NCBI GenBank assembly: GCA_030593225.1
Contig: JAUVHP010000005.1
Span: forward strand, 1 to 25,368
Length of the DNA stretch: 25,368 nucleotides
Direction: 5' to 3'
Origin: an archaeon
GTDB lineage: Archaea > Nanobdellota > Nanobdellia > Pacearchaeales > GW2011-AR1
Shown: positions 16,245-21,424 of the stretch, piece after piece
How the letters are laid out: every line of letters begins with the position of its first letter
Numbering within the stretch: position 1 is the first letter of the stretch
Made by a program: the position numbers and the translations under genes
The notes under the pieces: model-generated
Databases searched by the model: none
What the model saw: only the letters and a program-made list of their open reading frames with translations
What the model was told of the DNA's origin: nothing

Positions 16245-16279
16245 AAATAATTATAGAAATTCTAATATAAATATTTAAC

Positions 16280-16338
16280 TAAAATTCCTCTAAAATTAAT
16301 ATATTCTTTTCAAAAATAAAAAGCCTGTAGAGAGATTC
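16280..16338 (-). repeat. duplicated tRNA-Thr 3' end with flank, copy 1
   Basis: 59 bases that match 16429-16490 with few differences and a 3-base length change. The copy includes the last 16 bases of the tRNA (GCCTGTAGAGAGATTC read on the plus strand) but none of the rest of the gene, so it is a truncated tRNA end plus its downstream flank. Confidence 0.85.
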
Positions 16339-16350
16339 TTTTTATCTCCC

Positions 16351-16403
16351 AATCACACTCGCGATTTTTAAATTTACCTTTGGGATTTGATGCAAGTGTA
16401 ATT
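16351..16403 (-). other. long hairpin between the duplicated tRNA ends
   Basis: AATTACACTTGC and GCGAGTGTGATT (minus strand) pair over 12 positions, ten Watson-Crick and two G-U, around a ~29-nt loop. On the plus strand the two G-U pairs would be C-A mismatches, so the fold favours a minus-strand RNA, the same direction as tRNA-Thr. It lies 71 nt downstream of the tRNA 3' end. Function unknown: trailer hairpin, small RNA or chance. Confidence 0.45.
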
Positions 16404-16428
16404 ACTCGACTCCCGATAATTTGTGACT

Positions 16429-16490
16429 TAAAATTCCTCTAGAATTAATATATTCTTTTCAAGAATATAAATAAGCCTGTAGAGAGATTC
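16429..16490 (-). repeat. duplicated tRNA-Thr 3' end with flank, copy 2
   Basis: The functional-side copy: bases 16474-16490 are the end of tRNA-Thr (T-stem 3' strand, acceptor 3' strand and discriminator) and 16429-16473 are its 3' flank. The copy at 16280-16338 is the partial duplicate, offset 149 bp. Such a tRNA-end repeat is what integration at a tRNA gene would leave, but no integrase gene is visible. Confidence 0.85.
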
Positions 16491-16564
16491 AAACTCCCGA
16501 CCTACTGCTAACCTGTTAAATTAATAACTACAAGGCAGTTGCTCTATCACTGAGCTATACAGGC
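16474..16564 (-). tRNA. tRNA-Thr(UGU) with a 19-nt intron
   Basis: A full cloverleaf on the minus strand. Acceptor GCCTGTA/TACAGGC; D stem GCTC/GAGC; anticodon stem ACTGC/GCAGT; T stem GGGAG/CTCTC. The loop C-U-U-G-U-A | A gives anticodon UGU. The intron GTTATTAATTTAACAGGTT sits at 37/38 in a good bulge-helix-bulge: helix CUUG/CAGG, bulges UA|G and UU|A, inner UUA/UAA. Mature length is 72 nt. G1-C72, C2-G71 and U73 are the identity elements of archaeal tRNA-Thr. The D loop is AGUGAUA and the T loop UUUGAAU, so the usual G19-C56 elbow pair is replaced by A19-U56. A TATA-like CTTTTAAAC at 16588-16596 lies ~28 bp upstream. CCA is not encoded. Confidence 0.93.
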
Positions 16565-16604
16565 AATAAATAATTTATAAGAATTAAGTTTAAAAGATTT
16601 TTGT

Positions 16605-16886
16605 TCATCTTTTTCCATAAATTCTATCATGATGATCTAAATCTACAAACAAAATATAATTATTTCTCAAATCAACCCTAAATGTCAAAACAAAAGAACC
16701 ATCAATTGGAACCCTCTTACAATCTTTCATTTCATTTCTTAAATTTTTATAATGACCAATAGACAATTTATCACAAGAAATAATTTGCTTAATTTTTTTA
16801 TTAATTATCTCAACTCGCTTTTTATCTTTTCTAACTAATTTTTTAATTTTAAATTTTAACTCATCAGACAAATCAAAATCAAACAT
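16605..16886 (-). CDS. RelE/YafQ-type toxin
   Basis: 93 residues. Motifs of the RelE superfamily occur in order: LSDELKFKIKKLVRKDKK, HYKNLRNEMKDCKRVPIDGSFVLTFRVD, and the final FVDLDHHDRIYGKR, with His-His-Asp and Tyr positions typical of this archaeal group. Such toxins cleave mRNA on or off the ribosome. The ATG follows directly on the stop codon of the antitoxin gene, so they are co-translated. Length is normal and no truncation is visible. It lies just upstream of tRNA-Thr on the same strand. Confidence 0.85.
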   Translation of the reverse strand: MFDFDLSDELKFKIKKLVRKDKKRVEIINKKIKQIISCDKLSIGHYKNLRNEMKDCKRVPIDGSFVLTFRVDLRNNYILFVDLDHHDRIYGKR

Positions 16887-17150
16887 TTAAACCTCACAAA
16901 GTTCATCTAATTCATCCACACTCATTTTTTTATTTCCATATTTTTTAAAATGTTTATCTGCAATTTTCATAACTTTTTTAGAATATTCATAAGTTGCATC
17001 CTTTTCAACAATTTCCTCTCCATAAATCTCAACAAATTTATTTATTGCCTGAGATTTATCAAACAAATCAAATTTCAATTTAATTATACCAAAAACCTTA
17101 TTTGCATAAGGAGTTAAATTTACTCTTGCAGAAATTAAATTTTGTTCCAT
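16887..17150 (-). CDS. DUF2683-like antitoxin
   Basis: 87 residues from the ATG at 17150; an upstream ATG at 17165 would add MYAKC but would fall inside the probable operator. The sequence ARVNLTPYANKVFGIIKLKF, then DKSQAINKFVEIYGEEIVEKD and the ending KKMSVDELDELCEV, matches the archaeal DUF2683 family commonly found next to RelE-like toxins. The N-terminal ribbon-helix-helix-type half would bind operator DNA and the C-terminal tail would wrap the toxin. It is the first gene of the pair; its TAA is followed at once by the toxin ATG. Autoregulation through the palindromes at 17150-17176 is likely. Confidence 0.8.
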   Translation of the reverse strand: MEQNLISARVNLTPYANKVFGIIKLKFDLFDKSQAINKFVEIYGEEIVEKDATYEYSKKVMKIADKHFKKYGNKKMSVDELDELCEV

Positions 17151-17183
17151 ACACTTAGCATACACATGAAGTGTATTTAAATA
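17150..17183 (-). promoter_or_regulatory. TATA box and palindromic operator of the RelE-like module
   Basis: TATTTAAATA (17174-17183) is a palindromic TATA element about 28 bp before the ATG at 17150. Between them are three half-sites: TACACTT (17150-17156) facing AAGTGTA (17169-17175), and ATACAC (17160-17165) facing GTGTAT (17171-17176). The nested inverted repeats lie between TATA box and start codon, where a bound antitoxin would block transcription. Confidence 0.65.
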
Positions 17184-17235
17184 TTTCTATAGATAATTTA
17201 AAATATTTCAAAACTAGTTTTATTTTTTAATAAAA

Positions 17236-17856
17236 TTATTCCTTTTTCACTTTATCTTCTTCTACTTTCTCTTCAACTTTCTCTTTCTTAGGTTTTTCTT
17301 TTTCTTCCTTAACTTTCTCTTCAACTTCCCCAATAACTTTCAAAATTCTAATTTCACAAAGCGACAAAGGATAAATCTTTTTCAATTTTAAACTCAAAGA
17401 TTTCTGCAACTGATTTTTCAAAATATCATCAAACAATTCATCCACACTTTTTTCCTTAATATAATTTACAAGTTCTTCTTTTGCCTTATCTCTCAATGCC
17501 TTTCTAACTGCTCGAGAAACTTTTCTTCGTGTAATAATAAACGGCTTAATTTGAATTTTTGCGTCATTACATTCAACAAAAAAAGAATCCTCAACATAAT
17601 TAGTTCCTTTCCTAACCATTCTCCTCAAAAAAGAAGGAAGCAACATTAAACTTCTTGGACTAGCAATCGCTTTTTCATCATCTGCTTTAACTTTAAAAAC
17701 TAAAATACTATTTTTCCCACGAAGATAACGAGTCAAATCATATTTCAAAAATTTACCATTCAAAGACACTCTATCAAAATCTCTTAACTGCGTCTCTTTT
17801 CCAATTAAAGGAATCTCAACATCATAAAACCGTTTTTTTCTTTTTGCGATTGCCAT
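17236..17856 (-). CDS. rps3ae: ribosomal protein eS1 (S3Ae)
   Basis: 206 residues. Component of the archaeal/eukaryotic small subunit near the mRNA exit. It starts with KRKKRFYDVEIPLIGKETQL; the central DSFFVECNDAKIQIKPFIITRRKVSRAVRKALR is the most conserved part and identifies the family. The C-terminal 40 residues are a Glu/Lys/Val-rich low-complexity tail (for example EKEKPKKEKVEEKVEE) beyond the folded core. It lies downstream of eL42 on the same strand, separated by about 60 bp containing two hairpins. Confidence 0.94.
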   Translation of the reverse strand: MAIAKRKKRFYDVEIPLIGKETQLRDFDRVSLNGKFLKYDLTRYLRGKNSILVFKVKADDEKAIASPRSLMLLPSFLRRMVRKGTNYVEDSFFVECNDAKIQIKPFIITRRKVSRAVRKALRDKAKEELVNYIKEKSVDELFDDILKNQLQKSLSLKLKKIYPLSLCEIRILKVIGEVEEKVKEEKEKPKKEKVEEKVEEDKVKKE

Positions 17857-17877
17857 TGTGTTTTTTGTATTTATTTA

Positions 17878-17913
17878 GCGTCAAAAACGACGCAGTTATT
17901 GAATTTATTCAAT
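17878..17913 (-). promoter_or_regulatory. two adjacent hairpins between eL42 and eS1 genes
   Basis: GCGTC-AAAAAC-GACGC at 17878-17893 and ATTGAAT-TT-ATTCAAT at 17898-17913 are two perfect inverted repeats within the 60-bp gap. They would form in the RNA after the eL42 stop and before the eS1 ATG at 17856. They could be processing or attenuation elements, or a ribosomal-protein leader structure. Confidence 0.5.
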
Positions 17914-17916
17914 GTC

Positions 17917-18225
17917 TTATTCTTGCACCTGCTTACCCATTCTTATACCTTTCTTTTGATATTTGGACTTATTACACTCTTTACAAGTATACATTATATT
18001 TGTCTTTTTTGTAGTTTTAGATTTTCTTTTATTTTTTGCGATTGGGGGCTTTGAATATCTTCCCTTGTTTCCAATTCCAATATTAAGCCCTCTAAGTTTT
18101 ACTCTTATTGCTCCGCCCTTTCTCATTGAACCTCTTTTGGATCCAGTCCCAACCAACTTAACTTTTTGCTCGGTTTTCTTATTACAATAAGGACAAAACC
18201 TATTCAAGGATTTTGGAACTTTCAT
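17917..18225 (-). CDS. rpl44e: ribosomal protein eL42 (L44e)
   Basis: 102 residues from the ATG at 18225. An upstream in-frame ATG at 18318 would add a hydrophobic stretch unlike the family and cross the divergent promoter. The protein starts MKVPKSLNRFCPYCNKKTEQ, with zinc-ligand cysteines Cys11 and Cys14 and the second pair in CKEC (Cys81, Cys84). The segment KGRYSKPPIAKNKRKSKTTKK carries the conserved Gly/Lys-rich part that approaches the E site of the large subunit. The length is a little above the usual ~92. In many archaea an eS27 gene follows; here eS1 does. Confidence 0.95.
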   Translation of the reverse strand: MKVPKSLNRFCPYCNKKTEQKVKLVGTGSKRGSMRKGGAIRVKLRGLNIGIGNKGRYSKPPIAKNKRKSKTTKKTNIMYTCKECNKSKYQKKGIRMGKQVQE

Positions 18226-18245
18226 AAAAATGAACAAGAGAAACA

Positions 18246-18264
18246 CTTTATAAAACTTTTTATA
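18246..18264. promoter_or_regulatory. overlapping divergent TATA boxes for eL42 and the HTH-like gene
   Basis: CTTTATAAAAC (18246-18256) read on the minus strand is ~25 bp before the eL42 ATG. CTTTTTATAG at about 18256-18265 on the plus strand is ~25 bp before the ATG at 18286. The two boxes abut in the 60-bp gap, so the promoters could compete. Confidence 0.5.
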
Positions 18265-18285
18265 GCATGGTCCCGCAGTTAAGTC

Positions 18286-18582
18286 ATGGGAAGTGTAAGG
18301 TTTAAGCAGGGAGAACAAAGGAAGTTTTTAAAGAAAGTCTTGGATAATTTAAGTTGTCCTAGTTTGAGGGAACTAATCAACCGAGGAATTGATGTGCCAT
18401 ATTCGACTTTGAAGAATTATTTTGTTGAAGAAAGAAATTTGCCCAAGAAACTTTTTTTGGATTTATGTTATATGGCAGAGATTGATTCAAAAAAAATGAA
18501 TGCCAAGTATTTGAAAAAAAATTGGGGGCAAATTAAAGGTGGAAAAATTTCTAAAAATGGTCCCATCAGGAATCGAACCTGA
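18286..18582 (+). CDS. small HTH-like DNA-binding protein
   Basis: 98 residues. FLKKVLDNLSCPSLRELINR followed by DVPYSTLKNYFVEERNLPKK fits a helix-turn-helix with recognition helix around STLKNYF. The end of the folded part, NWGQIKGGKISK, is a motif that recurs in small archaeal HTH proteins and near LAGLIDADG-type proteins. The last residues, GPIRNRT, are encoded by the antisense of the tRNA-Val 3' end, because the gene converges on and overlaps the tRNA by 25 bp. Codons here use AAG, AGG and TTG more than neighbouring genes do, a possible sign of different origin. Specific function unknown. Confidence 0.6.
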   Translation: MGSVRFKQGEQRKFLKKVLDNLSCPSLRELINRGIDVPYSTLKNYFVEERNLPKKLFLDLCYMAEIDSKKMNAKYLKKNWGQIKGGKISKNGPIRNRT

Positions 18583-18755
18583 ATTTTATCCATTCCGTCG
18601 GATAACTGAATTTATTCAGCAACAATAGTTTTTTCTACTACCGTACTTTCTTTTTTTCTAAAAAAGAAAGCCGAAGTCAAGGATATGTCTTAACCATTGG
18701 ACTATGTGGTCAACTAGATTCCCATAGGGCTTGCTTTAGCTTGGACTATGAGACC
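18558..18755 (-). tRNA. tRNA-Val(GAC) apparently split by two introns
   Basis: Exons on the minus strand. Acceptor GGTCTCA pairs with TGGGACC (one U-G); D stem GTC/GAC; anticodon stem TATCC/GGATA; T arm TCAGG-TTCGATT-CCTGA; A73. The loop reads U-U-G-A-C, anticodon GAC, and the A73 and D/anticodon arms resemble archaeal tRNA-Val. An 82-nt intron interrupts the anticodon loop near 36/37 or 37/38 (18594-18675 or one base over). A second, 44-nt intron near the 5' end is implied: CATAGTCCAA occurs at 18741-18750 and 18697-18706, so its boundaries are ambiguous over ten bases. Removing 82 + 44 nt from 198 leaves 72 nt, a normal tRNA. A 4-bp GGUC/GACC helix could place the 5' intron after base 6, with 3-nt bulges on each side. 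The 5' half is less certain. Confidence 0.75.
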
Positions 18756-18776
18756 CAATTTAATTTTTGTTCAGAA

Positions 18777-18788
18777 ATATTTAAATAT
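18777..18788. promoter_or_regulatory. palindromic TATA element shared by tRNA-Val and the gene at 18809
   Basis: ATATTTAAATAT is a perfect palindrome centred at 18782.5. The centre is 27.5 bp from the mature 5' end of tRNA-Val (18755) and 26.5 bp from the ATG at 18809. No other TATA-like element is evident in the 53-bp gap, so one box may direct transcription both ways. Confidence 0.65.
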
Positions 18789-18808
18789 ATCTCAAACATA
18801 TTCTATTT

Positions 18809-19033
18809 ATGTTTGGAAGAAAGAAAAAAGAGGCAAGCCCAATTATTGAAGTCAAAAAAGCAAATATGCTAATTTTTATAGCATATCTCACATTAGGAAT
18901 TTATTTTATAAATAAACAATTTAATTTTATAAAAATTCCAGAACAAATAGCAAAATTTGATAATTGGATTACACTTGTTGCAGGATTTTTTTTACTTCTT
19001 GGTGCCTTGCATTATTACAAAGCAAAAAAATAA
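18809..19033 (+). CDS. small two-helix membrane protein
   Basis: 74 residues. A basic start (FGRKKKEASP) is followed by a hydrophobic helix at about 20-35 (MLIFIAYLTLGIYFI), a short loop, and a second helix at about 52-68 (WITLVAGFFLLLGALHYY), ending in basic residues. Both ends would be cytoplasmic. It begins about 26 bp after the palindromic TATA element shared with tRNA-Val. It lies upstream of the surface operon but has a separate promoter. Not assigned to a named family. Confidence 0.6.
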   Translation: MFGRKKKEASPIIEVKKANMLIFIAYLTLGIYFINKQFNFIKIPEQIAKFDNWITLVAGFFLLLGALHYYKAKK

Positions 19034-19080
19034 ATTTTCTGATTTCTAACTTTCAATTTTTAACATCTGATTTCTTCTTT

Positions 19081-19111
19081 CCGACTTACTAACTTACTTA
19101 GTAAGTAACTA
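19081..19111. repeat. small inverted repeat before the surface operon
   Basis: ACTTAC (19092-19097) and GTAAGT (19101-19106) form a hairpin with a TTA loop. It sits after a degenerate TTCTGATTTCTAACTTTC stretch (from 19038) that resembles the ACTTCTG repeat in ftsY. It may end the 18809 transcript or be an intergenic repeat. Confidence 0.4.
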
Positions 19112-19155
19112 AATTATTAAGAAACATTTATATATTATAATTTACAATAAACTAT

Positions 19156-19287
19156 ATGAAAAAGTATTTGCTTCTCATCGAAGATGAAAAATTATGGAAT
19201 AAATTTAAAGGAATTATAAATAAAGACATTAATACAGAAATAATAAATTTAATCAAAGAAAAAATTAAAACCAGAGGTAAAAAATGA
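19156..19287 (+). CDS. small charged protein, first gene of the surface operon
   Basis: 43 residues: MKKYLLLIEDEKLWNKFKGI, then helical, Lys/Ile-rich sequence ending in KIKTRGKK. The pattern 'KKYLLxIED..LW..FK' is seen in short archaeal proteins, but I cannot name a family. Its stop overlaps the next ATG as ATGA (19284-19287), so it is coupled to the 611-residue gene; AGAGGT inside its end serves as the Shine-Dalgarno motif of that gene. An AT-rich TATA-like stretch (TTTATATATTATAA) lies about 15-30 bp before its ATG. Confidence 0.6.
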   Translation: MKKYLLLIEDEKLWNKFKGIINKDINTEIINLIKEKIKTRGKK

Positions 19288-21119
19288 ATAAGAAAGCTCA
19301 ATTAACAATTTTCATCATCGTTGCTATTTTAATTGTGGGAATTGTTGCAGGATATTTCGCATTAAGAAATGTAATCTTAAAACAAGAAATTCCAGCAAGT
19401 ATGGAACCAATTTATACAACTTTTTTGTCGTGTATTGAAGAAGATTTACTAACTGGAATAGACATTTTAGAAAGCCAAGGAGGTTATATTGAACTTCCAG
19501 AATTCGAAGCTGGCTCAAGATATATGCCATTTTCATCACAACTAGATTTTCTTGGAAATCCAATACCTTACTGGTATTATGTATCAGGAAACAACATACA
19601 AAAAGAACAAGTCCCAACAAAAACAGAAATGCAAAATCAAATAGCAAACTTTGTAGAAACAAAAATACAAAACTGCAGATTTGATAATTATTATGAGCAA
19701 GGATTTGAAATAATTATTGGACAACCAAATGCAAAAGTTACAATAAAAAATCAGGAAGTAACAATTAATCTTAATATGAATTTAAACATAGAAAGAAATG
19801 AAGAAAGTGTATTGGTTAAAAATCATAAAGTTATAACATCTTCAAACTTAGGAAAATTATACGACACTGCAATAAAAATTTATAACAAAGAACAAAAAGA
19901 ATTATTTTTAGAAAATTATGGAATAGATATTCTTCGGCTTTATGCCCCAGTTGACGGGGTGGAAATTACTTGTTCACCAAAAACATGGTCAGCAGATAAA
20001 GTTTTCAATAAATTAGAAGAAGCAATAGAATCAAACACCCAAGCCTTAAAAACAAAATCAGGAAGCTACACCTTAACAGATGAAAAAAATAAATATTTTA
20101 TTCTTGACATAGATACCGAAGCTGAAGTAAGATTTATTAATTCAAAAAAATGGCCAAATGGATTTGATGTTGCTCCAACCGACGACAATGTATTAATCGC
20201 AAAACCAGTTGGAAATCAAGAGGGATTGGGAATACTTGGATTTTGCTATGTCCCTTATCATTTTGTATACAATGTAAAATATCCTGTCTTAGCACAAATC
20301 TCTCTTGGAGAAGAAATTTTCCAATTCCCAATGGCAGTAGTTATTCAAGGAAACAAACCAAGAAAAGCATTAGAAGTGGAAGCTGTTGGAGTAAAAGTGC
20401 CAGAACTATGCAAATACAAAAATACACTTACAACTGTTAAAACATACGACACAGAATTAAACGAAATATATTCAGAAATATCTTATGAATGTTTTGGAAC
20501 AAAATGCGACATAGGAAAATCACCTTTACAAGAAAATTTCCCTCAATGTATTAACGGATATATTTTAGCAAAATCAGAAGGTTTTCAAAATACAAAATAC
20601 TTGCACTCAACAACTGAAGAAGCAAGTGTCAATATTATAATGAATAAATTATATGAAAAAGAAATCCAATTAAATTTAGGTGGAAAAGAATATTCAAGAG
20701 ATGCAATAATAACTTTCAAAAGTGATGTTTCTTCAAAAACAATTGTGTTCCCTTCTCAAAAAACAATAGAGTTAGCTGAAGGACAATATGAAATTCAAGT
20801 ATACATCTATAGAAACTCGTCGATTAAATTAGCAGAAACAACAAAACAACAATGCATTGAAGTTCCTCAAGAAGGAATTATGGGAATTTTTGGTTTAACA
20901 AAAGAAAAATGTTTCGACATAACAACACCTTCACAAATAGTTTCAAACGCATTATATGGTGGAGGAACAGAAAAATACTATATTCTAGAATCTGAATTAA
21001 TAAATACAGAGAAAATAGAAATAAATGCAGATGCCCTTGCACCCCCAACAACAATAGAGCAATTACAACAAAATTATATTTTATTCGACGAAAAAGGACT
21101 GGACATATATTTTAAATAA
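19284..21119 (+). CDS. large surface protein with type IV pilin-like N-terminus
   Basis: 611 residues. The start MNKKAQLTIFIIVAILIVGI has a basic n-region, the KKA|Q site expected for class III (prepilin) signal-peptidase cleavage, and a hydrophobic helix to about residue 26, as in archaeal pilin-like proteins. The remaining ~580 residues are extracellular: mostly beta/alpha mixture, about 12 cysteines, FGLTKEKCFD near 535-545, no enzyme motif. The size is far above a normal pilin, so it may be a pilus-tip or minor-pilin adhesin, or a surface protein processed by the same peptidase. AGAGGT is 5 bases before the ATG. It precedes two tiny membrane peptides and a very long secreted protein, in one operon. 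Confidence 0.75.
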   Translation: MNKKAQLTIFIIVAILIVGIVAGYFALRNVILKQEIPASMEPIYTTFLSCIEEDLLTGIDILESQGGYIELPEFEAGSRYMPFSSQLDFLGNPIPYWYYVSGNNIQKEQVPTKTEMQNQIANFVETKIQNCRFDNYYEQGFEIIIGQPNAKVTIKNQEVTINLNMNLNIERNEESVLVKNHKVITSSNLGKLYDTAIKIYNKEQKELFLENYGIDILRLYAPVDGVEITCSPKTWSADKVFNKLEEAIESNTQALKTKSGSYTLTDEKNKYFILDIDTEAEVRFINSKKWPNGFDVAPTDDNVLIAKPVGNQEGLGILGFCYVPYHFVYNVKYPVLAQISLGEEIFQFPMAVVIQGNKPRKALEVEAVGVKVPELCKYKNTLTTVKTYDTELNEIYSEISYECFGTKCDIGKSPLQENFPQCINGYILAKSEGFQNTKYLHSTTEEASVNIIMNKLYEKEIQLNLGGKEYSRDAIITFKSDVSSKTIVFPSQKTIELAEGQYEIQVYIYRNSSIKLAETTKQQCIEVPQEGIMGIFGLTKEKCFDITTPSQIVSNALYGGGTEKYYILESELINTEKIEINADALAPPTTIEQLQQNYILFDEKGLDIYFK

Positions 21120-21126
21120 ATAAAAC

Positions 21127-21131
21127 GGAGG
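21127..21131 (+). promoter_or_regulatory. Shine-Dalgarno site for the 35-residue peptide
   Basis: GGAGG lies four bases before the ATG at 21136. It is one of few strong ribosome-binding sites here; most other genes appear leaderless. It fits internal genes of a polycistronic mRNA. Confidence 0.65.
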
Positions 21132-21135
21132 CAAA

Positions 21136-21243
21136 ATGAAAAACAAAACAAAACAAATGCTAAACTACCTTTCATGGATAGTTGGACTAATAGCAGTTGC
21201 AGCTTTGACATATGGGATTATTAAAGCTTTAACAGGAAATTAA
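21136..21243 (+). CDS. single-helix membrane peptide
   Basis: 35 residues: a basic start MKNKTKQMLNY, one membrane helix (SWIVGLIAVAALTYGIIKAL) and a short end. It has its own Shine-Dalgarno GGAGG and is separated from the next ATG by one base. A position between two large surface proteins suggests an accessory or assembly subunit of the same complex. Unassigned family. Confidence 0.65.
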   Translation: MKNKTKQMLNYLSWIVGLIAVAALTYGIIKALTGN

Positions 21244-21244
21244 A

Positions 21245-21424
21245 ATGGACGCAGAATTATTAAGCTGGTTTAGTAATTTCATAAACTTTATGATATTAGC
21301 ATTTATTTCAATTAGCATAGTAAATACTATGTGTTTTAATATTTTTCAACTTAGTTTATCCTTAGGAGGATTAATCGCATCCATATTCATTAACATAAAT
21401 TCAATAATTATAAGAAACAAATGA
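21245..21424 (+). CDS. small two-helix membrane protein
   Basis: 59 residues: MDAELLSWFSNFINFMILAF followed by ISISIVNTMCFNIFQ and a second hydrophobic part LSLSLGGLIASIFINI, ending in IIIRNK. Its ATG is one base after the stop of the 35-residue peptide. Its TGA overlaps the ATG of the large downstream gene (ATGA, 21421-21424). The tight coupling argues that it is translated and acts with its neighbours. No known family recognised. Confidence 0.6.
   Translation: MDAELLSWFSNFINFMILAFISISIVNTMCFNIFQLSLSLGGLIASIFININSIIIRNK

Noticed and set aside
17151..17165. ATG at 17165 as the start of the DUF2683-like antitoxin
   Set aside because: It lies within the operator palindromes and too close to the TATA box for a leaderless transcript; the ATG at 17150 fits better.
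18226..18318. Upstream ATG that would lengthen eL42 by 31 residues
   Set aside because: The added residues are hydrophobic and cross the divergent promoter; family proteins begin at MKVPK.
18558..18711. tRNA-Val starting at GACCACA, without a 5' intron
   Set aside because: GACCACA cannot pair with the 3' acceptor strand TGGGACC beyond chance, whereas GGTCTCA upstream pairs at all seven positions.
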